From JADKFD01 sp964561825 (GTDB taxonomy: Bacteria; Pseudomonadota; Gammaproteobacteria; Xanthomonadales; SZUA-5): a stretch of 52,886 nt of DNA. The stretch spans positions 1 to 52,886 of the forward strand of contig CAZLSB010000002.1 in assembly GCA_964561825.1 (NCBI GenBank), given 5' to 3'. The position numbers and the translations under genes are program-made. Positions 32,537 to 41,604 of the stretch are shown one piece after another. Each line of letters starts with the position of its first letter. Position 1 is the first letter of the stretch. The notes under the pieces were generated by a model. It ran no database searches. It saw nothing but the letters and a program-made list of their open reading frames with translations, and had not been told where the DNA came from.

Positions 32537-33957
32537 AGCGCGTATCGGTTGCACTGCTGAGCTTGCTGCCGTTGTTTGCCAGCGCCGATCCAGCGCCCCT
32601 GCACAAGCCTACGCCAGCTGAGTTTGCGATGCGTTTGCCGGTGGCGGTGAGCGGTGAAAACGGTGTTGTGCAAATGCTGCTGCCGATCGAGGTGTACCTG
32701 CACGCGCGCAGCGCGGAACTGGCCGATTTGCGCGTTTACAACGATGCCGGTCAGCTGTTGCCGTTTGCGTTGCACCGCCCTAGCTATCGCACGCGCATTG
32801 AGTTTCGCGAGCACGCCACCGCGATGTTTCCGATCTACGTGCAAGCCTCCGACGCGCGCGATGACCTGGAATTGCAATTGCGCACCAACATGGATGGCTC
32901 GCTGCTCACCATTAACGCCCGTGGTTCGGAACCGCCCTCCAGCCGCAAGCAGCTAAGTTCGGTGATTGTTGATCTGGGCCCCAGTGACCGGCATGAGTTA
33001 TTGGAAAGCTTGGCTTTCGACCTACCAGAGCAAACCCACGATTACCGCGCGCGTCTGGCGATTGAGCGCAGTGACGATCTACGCCTGTGGGATGGCGTGG
33101 CGCACGGCAGTGTCGATTGGATCAGCGCCGCCGACGCCAGCCGGCGTTTGGTCGTTGACCGGATCGACTTGCCCAATGGCGATGGTCGCTATTTGAAAGT
33201 GCGCTGGTTAGAAGGCGAACCGATGGGCTTTGCGACGATCCGCGCGCGCTGGCGCAGTGCGTCGGTGCCACTTGATCCCACGCTGGAAGTGCAATTGAGC
33301 GGCACGCCAGGACCGATCGATGGCGACTTTGTGTACGCCACCAGCCCCGCCATTGCCGCCACCGCGATTGGACTTGATCTTGCCGACCCCAACTCGGTGA
33401 TGCCGGTGTCGATTGGCTTTTACCGACAAATGCGCCAGCCCAAACCGCAGTTGTGGCTGCTGCCGAGCATCGAAAGCACCTTCTACCGCTTGAACCACAA
33501 TGGCCGCGAACGCCAATCCAGCCGTATTCACATCGGCGCTTTGTCCGGTGCGCAATGGGTAGTCCGGCCGCAGACCGGCGGGCACGCGGCGCCCAAATTG
33601 GTGCTCAGCTGGCAACCGCAAACCTTGGTCTTTAATGCCCAAGGCAGCGGCTTTTATCTGGCCTTTGGCGCCGATGCGCAGGTCCATACGCGCTGGTTAG
33701 GCGGCGTGGCGCAGATGGCGCAAGTGGCGCCTGGATTTAGCCGCGAGGAAATCGAACAATTGGAGCGCGCCAAACCGGGTGTGCTGCAAAGCACGCCAAC
33801 AACCAGCATGAATGCGCCGGTCGAAGTCGTTGCGACAGACGCCGATGCCGCACGCATGCGGCGCTTCGCACTGTGGAGCGTGCTCGGCTTTGGGGTGTTG
33901 GTGCTGGGCTTCATGACTTGGCGTTTGTACGGGCAAATGCAGACATCAAGCAAGTAG
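32533..33957 (+). CDS. DUF3999 exported, membrane-anchored protein
   Basis: A 474-residue protein with a signal peptide (residues 1-18, ending FASA), a large periplasmic beta-rich region and one C-terminal membrane helix (about 442-465, LWSVLGFGVLVLGFMTWRLY) with a short cytoplasmic tail. It fits DUF3999 in layout and in being translationally coupled to a DUF2339 gene. The likely arrangement is a periplasmic partner anchored beside the giant membrane protein. The function is unknown. The 176-bp spacer downstream contains several extragenic hairpins. Confidence 0.85.
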   Translation: MKRVSVALLSLLPLFASADPAPLHKPTPAEFAMRLPVAVSGENGVVQMLLPIEVYLHARSAELADLRVYNDAGQLLPFALHRPSYRTRIEFREHATAMFPIYVQASDARDDLELQLRTNMDGSLLTINARGSEPPSSRKQLSSVIVDLGPSDRHELLESLAFDLPEQTHDYRARLAIERSDDLRLWDGVAHGSVDWISAADASRRLVVDRIDLPNGDGRYLKVRWLEGEPMGFATIRARWRSASVPLDPTLEVQLSGTPGPIDGDFVYATSPAIAATAIGLDLADPNSVMPVSIGFYRQMRQPKPQLWLLPSIESTFYRLNHNGRERQSSRIHIGALSGAQWVVRPQTGGHAAPKLVLSWQPQTLVFNAQGSGFYLAFGADAQVHTRWLGGVAQMAQVAPGFSREEIEQLERAKPGVLQSTPTTSMNAPVEVVATDADAARMRRFALWSVLGFGVLVLGFMTWRLYGQMQTSSK

Positions 33958-33974
33958 AAGAGACGGGATTTCGG

Positions 33975-34047
33975 GCTCGATCGCCCGGTCGTCGAACCCC
34001 AAAGCGGCTCCGCCGCTGGACTAACCGACAGCGCGCCTGAAGCGCTG
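33975..34047. repeat. cluster of small extragenic palindromes
   Basis: Two perfect hairpins lie here: AGCGGC-TCC-GCCGCT (34003-34017) and CAGCGC-GCCTGAA-GCGCTG (34029-34047). They are preceded by a GGGTTCGACGACCGG arm on the reverse strand that recalls the family repeats. They separate the DUF3999 and glutamate dehydrogenase genes. No U-tract follows either hairpin. Confidence 0.5.
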
Positions 34048-34133
34048 CTGGCCGCATGCTGCACTGCGGGTAGAGTGGCAGAGCGGCGAGCGCTATCTTT
34101 ACGCTTCCTTCGCAAATCAGCGACGCTAAAGTC

Positions 34134-37100
34134 ATGAGTGCTGTTCGCAGTTCTGACGCCGGCCCTGGGCTGGCACACGTGCAGGAAGCCCTGAAGTCGA
34201 TCGTCACCGGGCCCAAGCTAAAAGAAGCGCTGGCCTTTGCCGCGCGTTTGTTTGAGCACTTGCCAGAGGACGAGTTCGGCGAACGTCCCGCCGTGGTTTG
34301 GGCGAAGCTGACGCTCGATTTGCTGCGCTTCTTCCGCGAGCGTCCGGCACTAGCGGCGAAGGTGCGCGTTTACAACCCCAGCATTGAAGACCATGGCTGG
34401 GAATGCACCCACACGGTCATTCAGATCGTCAACGACGACATGCCATTTTTGGTCGACACCGTGGCGCTGGCGATCACCCAAGACCACACCTTGACCCACG
34501 TCATCATCCACCCGGTATTCAAAGTTCAGCGTGATCCAGGGGGTCATATCCTCGGTTTTGGTGCCGAAGAGGGTCTACGCGCCGAATCGATCATGCATAT
34601 CGAGGTGGATCGGCAGACCGAGCCGGGACGCCTGGAAGCACTGGCCGAAAGGATCGAACGCGTGCTCGCCGACGTGCGCTCCTGCGTGCGTGACTTTGAC
34701 GCGATGCATCACCGCTTGCTGGCGCTGGCTGAAGGACTCGGTGAGCGCGAATTGCTGCACGATGCCGAACAAGTGGTCGAGTGTGCGGATTTTCTGCGCT
34801 GGGTCGCCGACGACCACTTCACCTTCTTAGGTTATCGCGCCTACGAAACCACCCAAATTGACGGCGTCAATGTGCTGCGCGCGGTGGCCGGCAGCGGGCT
34901 GGGTTTGTTGCGCGGTTCCGAGACGCACTTGCCAGTGCGGCCGCTGGCGTCCCTGGCGGCGCGTGATTTGCCGCCTAACACCTTGCCAGACCTATTGATC
35001 CTGTCGAAAACCAACGCCCGATCAACCGTGCATCACCCCGGCTATATGGATTATATCGGCGTGTTGCGCTTTGACGAAAACGGTCGTGCTATCGGCGAAG
35101 ATCGTTTCCTAGGCTTGTACACATCCACCGCATACACCACGCGGCCCAAGGATATTCCGCTGATCCGCACCAAAGTCGATGCGGTGTTTGCGCTGAGCAA
35201 CCTGCATCGCAGTGGTCATGGCGCCAAACGCTTGCAACATCTGCTAGAAACGCTGCCGCGCGAAGAACTGTTCCAGTCCACCGTCGATGAGTTATTCCAA
35301 ACGGCGATGGGCATTCTTAATTTGCAGGAACGCCAACGCACACGATTATTTGTGCGCCGCGATCGTTACGGTCGCTATTTCTCGTGTTTGGTTTACATCC
35401 CACGCGACCGCTTTACCAGCGAGATTCGTGATCGCATCGAACAAACCTTAAAGCGCGCATTTGAAGGCGAGCGCTTTGATTCTTCAGTGGCGGTTTCCGA
35501 ATCCGTACTGGCGCGTTTGCACGTGGTGGTGCGTCCCAAAGCGGGGGAAAAACCTGAATACGATGTGCGTGAGATTGAGGCCAAACTGGCGCAAATCGTG
35601 CGCAACTGGCAAGACGAACTGCGCGATATTTTGGTGCAAAAACATGGCGAAGAGCGCGGGCTCAAGCTCAGTAATCGCTATGGCAAAGCGCTGCCGATGG
35701 GCTACATCGAAGCGGTCACGCCGTGGATTGCGGCGACCGATGTCGAAGCCGCGGCGCAATTAAAAGACAGCCACGATGTGCGTCTGCAGTTGTATCGACC
35801 GCGCAAAAAGAGTGATGGCGCACTGCGTTTTAAGGTGTTCCGCATGGGCACACCCATCGCTTTGTCCGATGCGCTGCCGATGTTGGAAAACATGGGCCTG
35901 CGGGTCAATTCTGAGCACCCGTATGAAATGCAAATACCCGGCATCAATATCCATATCCAGGATTTTGAAGTGGAATTGTTGGTGCCATTGGGCGAAAACT
36001 TAGACCAGGCGCGCGAGCGTTTCCAGCAAGGTTTCGAGCAAGTTTGGCGCGGTCGGGTTGAGAACGATGGATTCAATCGACTGGTGCTGGCCGCCGATCT
36101 GCATATCCGTGAAGTCACCATGCTGCGCGGCTACTGCAAGTATTTGCTGCAGACCGGCGTGACCTATTCGCAGGCTTATATGGAACGCGCGCTGGCCGCG
36201 CATCCGGCGATTACCCGACTATTGGTCGAATTGTTCAACGCAAGCTTTGATCCAGATCGCGAAGCGCGTAGTCACGCTGACGACGCGCGGCGCCGCATGG
36301 AGCGTGAATTCGGCACGGTCATGACCGATGCCCTGCGCGCCAAATTGCCGGCGCTGGTCGGCAACGTGTTGGATGCCTACATCAAACCGCGCGCTGAGCA
36401 GAGCGCGGTGCTGGTGCACGCACTCGCCGAATTGCTGGAACAAGTTTCCAGCCTGGATGAAGACCGCATTTTGCGGGCTTTCAAAGACTGTATGCATGCC
36501 ACCTTGCGCACCAATCTCTTTCAGCAGCAGGATGGCAAAGCCAAGGACTATCTGTCCTTCAAGTTCGATTCCAGCAAAGTGCCGAATCTGCCCAAACCGG
36601 TGCCGTTCCGCGAGATTTTTGTGTACTCACCGCGCGTTGAAGGTGTGCATCTGCGCATGGGCCTAGTCGCCCGCGGTGGATTGCGCTGGTCCGATCGACG
36701 TGAAGATTTCCGCACCGAAGTGCTGGGCCTGATGAAAGCGCAGCAGGTCAAAAACACGGTCATCGTGCCGGTTGGCTCGAAGGGCGGTTTTTACGTCAAA
36801 CAATCGCCCGTCGGCGGTGATCGGGATGCGGTGCTCGCCGAAGGCGTGGCCTGTTATCGCACTTTCATCCGCGGTTTGCTGGACATTACCGACAACATTG
36901 TCGACGGCGCTGTGGTGCCACCGGAGCGCGTGGTGCGCCGTGATCCCGACGATCCGTACTTGGTGGTTGCGGCTGACAAAGGCACCGCGACCTTCTCCGA
37001 TATTGCCAACGCGCTCAGTCAAGAATATGGCTTCTGGCTGGACGACGCCTTCGCGTCGGGTGGCTCCAAAGGCTACGACCATAAGAAGATGGGCATCACG

Positions 37101-39071
37101 GCAAAAGGCGGCTGGGAAAGCGTCAAACGGCATTTTCGTGCGCTCGGCAAAGATTGCCAAGCAGAGGATTTCACCTGTGTTGGCATCGGCGATATGTCCG
37201 GCGATGTGTTCGGCAACGGCATGTTGTTGTCCCGCAAAATTCGCTTGCTGGCGGCTTTCGATCATCGACATATCTTTTTTGATCCCAATCCGGATTCCGA
37301 GCGCAGTTTCATCGAACGCGAACGCTTATTCGATGTACCACGGTCATCGTGGGCCGATTACGACAGCAGCTTGATCAGTGCAGGTGGTGGCATTTATCCG
37401 CGCAGCGCCAAGTTCATCCCGATCACGCCGGAAGTCGCCAGCTGCCTGGACTTGGACGAGTCAGTGACCCAACTCACGCCCACGGAAACGCTGCGCGCGA
37501 TCCTCAAAGCCAAGTTTGAGTTGTTGTGGAATGGCGGCATCGGCGTGTACGTCAAAGCCAGCAGCGAATCACACGAAGAGTGTGGTGATCGCGCCAACAA
37601 CGGGCTGCGCGTCAACGGCAAAGAGCTGCGCTGCAAAATTGTCGGTGAGGGCGGCAATCTAGGTCTGACCCAGCGTGGGCGCATCGAATTCGCCCAGGCC
37701 GGTGGTTTGTTAAACACGGATTTCATCGACAACTCAGCCGGTGTAGATACCTCCGATCACGAGGTCAACATCAAGATTTTGCTCAACACGGCGATTGAAC
37801 TCGGCCAACTGACGCTATCGCAGCGTGATGAGTTACTGGTGGCGATGACCGATGAGGTCTCGCGGCTGGTGCTGTTTGACAACTATCGGCAGAACTTGGC
37901 GATCAGCCTGATGCAAGCCTTGTCGATTCCAAGGTTAGGCTCCAAACAGCATTTTGTGCGCGTCTTAGAACAGCAAGGTTTGCTTGATCGCGCGCTGGAA
38001 TTTTTGCCTAGCGATGCGGAGTTTGAAGAACGCAAAGCGCGCGGCCAGGGACTCACGCGGCCCGAGCTGTCCATTTTGTTGTCCTATTCAAAAATCGTGT
38101 TGTACAAACAACTACTCGATTCGGATGTGCCAGAAGACGCTTACTTGTCGAAAGAGCTGCAGATTTATTTCCCCACGCCGCTGCGTGAACGTTTTGCGCA
38201 AACCATGGAAAAACATCGGCTGCGTCGCGAGATCATCGCCACCCAGGTGACCAATTCGATCGTCAACCGCATGGGTTCCACCTTTGTGTTGCGAATGGGC
38301 GAAGACACCGGCAAGAGCGCGGCAGAGATCGCCAAAGCGTTCACGATCGCCCGCGAGGTGGTGCGGGCGCGTGAATGGTGGGCGGAAATGGATATCTGCA
38401 CCCATGTGCCGGAAAGCGTTTATTTGGATGTCACACTGGGCATTTGGAATTTGCTGCGCAATCTGACCCGCTGGTTGCTGCAACTGCCCGGCCAGCGTTT
38501 AGAAATCGCCGCCAGCGTCGAGCGTTTCGCACCCGGTTTTGAACAAATGGTCGCCGTGCTCGATGACGTGGTGCCGGAAAGCAATCGATTGCGCTACCGC
38601 GAACAAGAGCTAGAACTGATCAGCGCCGGTTATCCACAATCGATGGCGCGGCGCATCAGCGCACTCAGTGCACTGAACGCGGCCTTTGATGTGATCGACT
38701 TAGCGCACGAACAACGGGTATCCGTGGCCGATGCCGCGCGCGTGTACTTTGAGATCGGCGAGGCACTGCACCTGAAATGGTTCTCCGATTCCATCGAGCA
38801 ACTGCCCGTGCAAGGCCGCTGGCATGCCAATGCGCGGGGCGTTTTGCGCGATGAGTTGTACGCCCAACGCCGCGCCTTGGCTGCACAACTCCTGCAACGC
38901 CCGCAGCCCAGCAGCGGCACCCGCGTGCAAGCCTGGACGACCAGCGCCGATAACACCCTGCGCTACACGCTCAGCATGTTCAACGAGATCCGCGCCCAGA
39001 AAACCCTGGATTACCCAACGATCTCGGTGGCGGTGCGGCGTCTGGCGCAACTGGTGGCCGCGGGTAGCTAA
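34134..39071 (+). CDS. gdh2: NAD-specific glutamate dehydrogenase, 180-kDa type
   Basis: A 1645-residue enzyme of the large bacterial GDH class that oxidises glutamate to 2-oxoglutarate, mainly for amino-acid catabolism. The N-terminal half carries ACT-like regulatory repeats (VQIVNDDMPFLVDTVALAI near 100). The catalytic centre has GLVARGGLRWSDRREDFRTE, the lysine-rich VPVGSKGGFYVK and the DKGTATFSDIAN block, then the Rossmann part with VGEGGNLGLTQRGRIEFA. The length and order match the family. It probably works against GlnA (11.5-15.6 kb) in glutamate flow. An intrinsic terminator follows 20 bp after the stop. Confidence 0.95.
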   Translation: MSAVRSSDAGPGLAHVQEALKSIVTGPKLKEALAFAARLFEHLPEDEFGERPAVVWAKLTLDLLRFFRERPALAAKVRVYNPSIEDHGWECTHTVIQIVNDDMPFLVDTVALAITQDHTLTHVIIHPVFKVQRDPGGHILGFGAEEGLRAESIMHIEVDRQTEPGRLEALAERIERVLADVRSCVRDFDAMHHRLLALAEGLGERELLHDAEQVVECADFLRWVADDHFTFLGYRAYETTQIDGVNVLRAVAGSGLGLLRGSETHLPVRPLASLAARDLPPNTLPDLLILSKTNARSTVHHPGYMDYIGVLRFDENGRAIGEDRFLGLYTSTAYTTRPKDIPLIRTKVDAVFALSNLHRSGHGAKRLQHLLETLPREELFQSTVDELFQTAMGILNLQERQRTRLFVRRDRYGRYFSCLVYIPRDRFTSEIRDRIEQTLKRAFEGERFDSSVAVSESVLARLHVVVRPKAGEKPEYDVREIEAKLAQIVRNWQDELRDILVQKHGEERGLKLSNRYGKALPMGYIEAVTPWIAATDVEAAAQLKDSHDVRLQLYRPRKKSDGALRFKVFRMGTPIALSDALPMLENMGLRVNSEHPYEMQIPGINIHIQDFEVELLVPLGENLDQARERFQQGFEQVWRGRVENDGFNRLVLAADLHIREVTMLRGYCKYLLQTGVTYSQAYMERALAAHPAITRLLVELFNASFDPDREARSHADDARRRMEREFGTVMTDALRAKLPALVGNVLDAYIKPRAEQSAVLVHALAELLEQVSSLDEDRILRAFKDCMHATLRTNLFQQQDGKAKDYLSFKFDSSKVPNLPKPVPFREIFVYSPRVEGVHLRMGLVARGGLRWSDRREDFRTEVLGLMKAQQVKNTVIVPVGSKGGFYVKQSPVGGDRDAVLAEGVACYRTFIRGLLDITDNIVDGAVVPPERVVRRDPDDPYLVVAADKGTATFSDIANALSQEYGFWLDDAFASGGSKGYDHKKMGITAKGGWESVKRHFRALGKDCQAEDFTCVGIGDMSGDVFGNGMLLSRKIRLLAAFDHRHIFFDPNPDSERSFIERERLFDVPRSSWADYDSSLISAGGGIYPRSAKFIPITPEVASCLDLDESVTQLTPTETLRAILKAKFELLWNGGIGVYVKASSESHEECGDRANNGLRVNGKELRCKIVGEGGNLGLTQRGRIEFAQAGGLLNTDFIDNSAGVDTSDHEVNIKILLNTAIELGQLTLSQRDELLVAMTDEVSRLVLFDNYRQNLAISLMQALSIPRLGSKQHFVRVLEQQGLLDRALEFLPSDAEFEERKARGQGLTRPELSILLSYSKIVLYKQLLDSDVPEDAYLSKELQIYFPTPLRERFAQTMEKHRLRREIIATQVTNSIVNRMGSTFVLRMGEDTGKSAAEIAKAFTIAREVVRAREWWAEMDICTHVPESVYLDVTLGIWNLLRNLTRWLLQLPGQRLEIAASVERFAPGFEQMVAVLDDVVPESNRLRYREQELELISAGYPQSMARRISALSALNAAFDVIDLAHEQRVSVADAARVYFEIGEALHLKWFSDSIEQLPVQGRWHANARGVLRDELYAQRRALAAQLLQRPQPSSGTRVQAWTTSADNTLRYTLSMFNEIRAQKTLDYPTISVAVRRLAQLVAAGS

Positions 39072-39090
39072 GCGGCGCAAAGTTCGACGC

Positions 39091-39118
39091 AAAGAGGCGC
39101 AATGGAATGCGCCTTTTT
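39091..39118 (+). terminator. intrinsic terminator of the glutamate dehydrogenase gene
   Basis: AGGCGCA-ATGGAA-TGCGCCT (39095-39114) is followed by TTTT; with one G-U pair the stem extends to AAAGAGGCGCA/TGCGCCTTTTT, so it can act in both directions. It ends the gdh transcript and also caps the decayed minus-strand locus that follows. Confidence 0.9.
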
Positions 39119-39747
39119 GCTGGAAGTCCGAATCTCGTCAGTGCGAGGCATTGCGCCGCGAGAAGCGGCAATGCCACGTTAAGCGCCAGCCAATCGCCAT
39201 CCGGACGGACTTTGCACTGCGCAGCGCGACTGCTAAGCCACGCCGAAAAACTCCCCGTGGGGTCATCCAGCGGCCCCAACGCGCGCAAACTAGGCCCCGG
39301 CCGATACAAACTCAGCACGGCGCCACGCACGATTTGCTCGGGGTTCAGACGCGTCAGGCGGGTGCGCTGCTCGCGGTCCAACAAGCGATCCCGATAGGGC
39401 GCGTAAAAGTCGATCAGTTCGGTCATGCCAGCGCCGTCGGCTAAGGTTTGCAATGGCCCATCCGCGCTGGCCAGTAAGGCATGCAAGGGCACTGCGGCGC
39501 CTTGCGCTCGGGCTCTGTCCTGGGCAGCCAACACCACCACCACGCGCCGCGATGCGCCATCACTCAAGCGCGCCAACGCAGCTTCGGCAGTGGCATTACG
39601 ATGGTCATGTGGCAGTAAAGCCAGCACATCGGTATCGATGCTCAGCGTGCCAGAAACCCATGCCTAGCCCACATGAGTGGCGCAAGCGAGCACCAAGAGC
39701 GCCCAAATCCAGGCCAGCGCCGGCCACTGCAAGCCCGGTGTGGCTAT
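39119..39747 (-). pseudogene. 5' remnant of an MMPL/RND-type exporter gene (aryl-polyene locus)
   Basis: The minus-strand frame encodes a hydrophobic N-terminus (LAWIWALLVLACATHVG) followed by a DTDVLALLPHD segment and a soluble loop. That is the start of the large MMPL-type exporters found in xanthomonadin/aryl-polyene clusters, normally about 780 residues. A TAG at 39664-39666 interrupts the frame right after the first helix, probably a changed Gln codon. The expected start codon reads ATA where it would overlap the upstream stop. Only about 200 residues remain before the gdh terminator, so the rest of the gene is deleted. Assignment is by motif and neighbourhood, not by search. Confidence 0.65.
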
Positions 39748-39880
39748 TCAAAATCAGCCAACTCAGCGGCGCTCAGCGCGTTCGGCTCCACGCGCAGCGC
39801 AGTGAATTTGATTCTGCTGCTGTCGCCACTGCGTTCGCTGATGTCTACGCGCTCGATTTGGCTGTGGCCGGCGACAGCTG
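39744..39880 (-). pseudogene. 3' remnant of a LolA-like protein gene (aryl-polyene locus)
   Basis: The frame ending with TAG at 39744-39746 reads IERVDISERSGDSSRIKF and closes with ALSAAELADFE. This is the C-terminal pattern of LolA-related outer-membrane carrier proteins that sit just before the MMPL exporter in aryl-polyene clusters. It is joined out of frame to the lyase remnant upstream near 39880, so an internal deletion removed the end of the lyase, any genes between, and the front of this gene. Only about 45 codons are left. Confidence 0.5.
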
Positions 39881-40446
39881 CAAGGGCGCCAGACCCGCCG
39901 CTGCCAAACTGCTGGCTGCGCTGGCAGCGCCGTCGCCATCCCACACCTCGCGTTCGCCGCATAACACCGCGGCTACGTAGCTGAGCGGGGTCAGATCGCC
40001 GCTGGCGCCTACCGAACCCTCCGATGGAATGCGCGGCAACAAATCGCTGCAACAATCCACACAATTACCGCAGTAAGCGATAACTCACGCCGGAATAACC
40101 CTGCGCCAACGAGGCCAAGCGCGCCGCCAACACCGCACGCGTGTGCACCCGGCTCAGCAATACGCCGCTGCCGCAGCCATGATAGGTATACAGCCGCTGC
40201 GGCAATTCCAGCGCCAAACCAGACGGGATGCTGACCGTGCAGGATCCCCGTAACCGGTGGTTACCCCATAGATCACGCCATCTTCGGCCAGCACGCGCTC
40301 CAGAAAGTCCGCACCGGCCTGGATGCGCTCGCAAAACGCGTCTTATCGTCCAATTGCGCAACGCGCAGTCGATAGGCCAAGGCCACAACGTCTTCAATGG
40401 TCAACGGGGAGCCGTCAAACAGGACCGGGGGTTGCGCCTTGAGCAT
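39881..40446 (-). pseudogene. histidine/phenylalanine ammonia-lyase-type pseudogene
   Basis: Pieces of an HAL/PAL-family enzyme are spread over three frames. From the ATG at 40446 come LFDGSPLTIEDVVALAYR and DDKTRF; after a shift near 40325-40340, IQAGADFLERVLAEDG and VIYGVTTGYGD; after a second near 40243, SCTVSIPSGLALELPQR and YTYHGCGSG; after a third near 40065, LPRIPSEGSVGASGDL with the MIO-forming Ala-Ser-Gly (codons at 39994-40005). The C-terminal half is missing. Intact members are about 510 residues; those next to ubiA-like and exporter genes belong to xanthomonadin/aryl-polyene synthesis. At least three frameshifts plus truncation make it clearly non-functional. Confidence 0.85.
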
Positions 40447-40546
40447 AGTGTGCCGATCCAATGGAATGAGCATGAAAGATACGTGATGACTGCCCGCGCG
40501 CGGAATTGGGTATGGGTTCTTTCTTGTGGGTGGTGCGAGCGCCACA

Positions 40547-41515
40547 CTAAGCGGTGCCGGTCACCGCGTAGCTCGCGGCGATGCCTGCAAATATCGCCGC
40601 ACCCACCCAGTTGTTGTTCAAAAAGGCCCGAAAACAAGCCTCTCGGCCACGCCCACGGGCGTGCCAGAGCTGCCAGCTCATCAATAACGCCGCCACTGCC
40701 AGCGCCGCCCAAAACGGCCAAGCCAATTCACTGCGTAGGCCAATCAGTGCCAAGGTGATCAGCGCGCAGGCGTGCAGGGTACCGACCGCCACCAAGTCCA
40801 CGTCACCGAACATGATGGCCGTCGAACGCGCGCCGGCTTTGATGTCGTCGTCGCGATCCACCATGGCGTAGAGGGTGTCGTAAGCCGTCGTCCACAATAG
40901 GTTTGCGCAGAACAACAACAGGGTAATGGCGCCTAGTTTTGTTTCTAGCGCCGTATAGGCCATCGGAATCGACATGCCGAAGGCCGCACCGAGCACCACT
41001 TGCGGGTAGGAAATCAAGCGCTTTGTGTAGGGATAAACGACCGCCAGCAACGCCGCGATCATCGCCAAATAGACGGTCATTTCATTGGTCAACAGCACCA
41101 AAACCAGGGCTGCACTCATCAGCAGCGTGAAAATAAGCAGCGCCTCGCTGCCGCGCACGCTACCGACGGCCAGCGGACGCGCCCGCGTGCGCTGCACTTT
41201 GGAATCTAACCAGCGATCAGCATAGTCGTTGATCACGCAACCCGCTGAACGGGTGAGCACCACGCCGGCAACGAAAATGGCCAGAGTCCGCAGCGGCGGC
41301 ACGCCGCTAGCCGCCAACCACAAAGCCCAGAGCGTGGGCCAAAGCAGCAGCAAAATGCCAATTGGCCGATCAAGCCGCAGCAATTTCGCGTAGGCCACCA
41401 GCTTGGAGTCGCGCTCAACGCTCGCCGCCGTCACCATTCGCCGACCCGCAGCGTTCTCCACCAACCGATAGTGCGGACGACGTGCAGACTGCGAGGGTGG
41501 TTTTTTGGCTGGCAT
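40547..41515 (-). CDS. ubiA: 4-hydroxybenzoate polyprenyltransferase
   Basis: A 322-residue membrane prenyltransferase that attaches the polyprenyl tail to 4-hydroxybenzoate in ubiquinone synthesis. The first Asp-rich motif reads NDYADRWLDSKVQRT and the second DRDDDIKAGARST, both intact, between about eight hydrophobic helices. The start is ATG 41515 or, equally plausible, ATG 41437 (MVTAASVERDSK), since the first 26 residues are not typical. The lyase pseudogene follows on the same strand after 100 bp, so the decayed pigment locus was probably downstream of ubiA; 4-/3-hydroxybenzoate is also the aryl precursor of xanthomonadin. Confidence 0.93.
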   Translation of the reverse strand: MPAKKPPSQSARRPHYRLVENAAGRRMVTAASVERDSKLVAYAKLLRLDRPIGILLLLWPTLWALWLAASGVPPLRTLAIFVAGVVLTRSAGCVINDYADRWLDSKVQRTRARPLAVGSVRGSEALLIFTLLMSAALVLVLLTNEMTVYLAMIAALLAVVYPYTKRLISYPQVVLGAAFGMSIPMAYTALETKLGAITLLLFCANLLWTTAYDTLYAMVDRDDDIKAGARSTAIMFGDVDLVAVGTLHACALITLALIGLRSELAWPFWAALAVAALLMSWQLWHARGRGREACFRAFLNNNWVGAAIFAGIAASYAVTGTA

Positions 41516-41539
41516 GGTTCTGATTCTGCCATGCGCGGT

Positions 41540-41560
41540 GTTGTTGGTTGTTGGTTGTTG
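41540..41560. repeat. three tandem copies of a 7-bp unit in a divergent promoter region
   Basis: TTGTTGG is repeated three times without error between the divergent ubiA and halogenase genes. It lies 25 bp upstream of ubiA and 44 bp upstream of the halogenase start, where copy number could affect promoter spacing. No functional evidence is available. Confidence 0.8.
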
Positions 41561-41604
41561 GCTATCCTATATCTCACCCTGCAACCGAACTGGTACGCCC
41601 CCCC

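Noticed and set aside
38980..39627. 215-residue minus-strand frame as an intact small protein
   Set aside because: It continues antisense into gdh, begins after a nonsense codon, and its content is the front of a much larger exporter; treated as a pseudogene remnant.
41540..41560. Mobile-element target duplication at the TTGTTGG repeats
   Set aside because: No inserted element, transposase or terminal inverted repeat is nearby; it is a simple tandem repeat.
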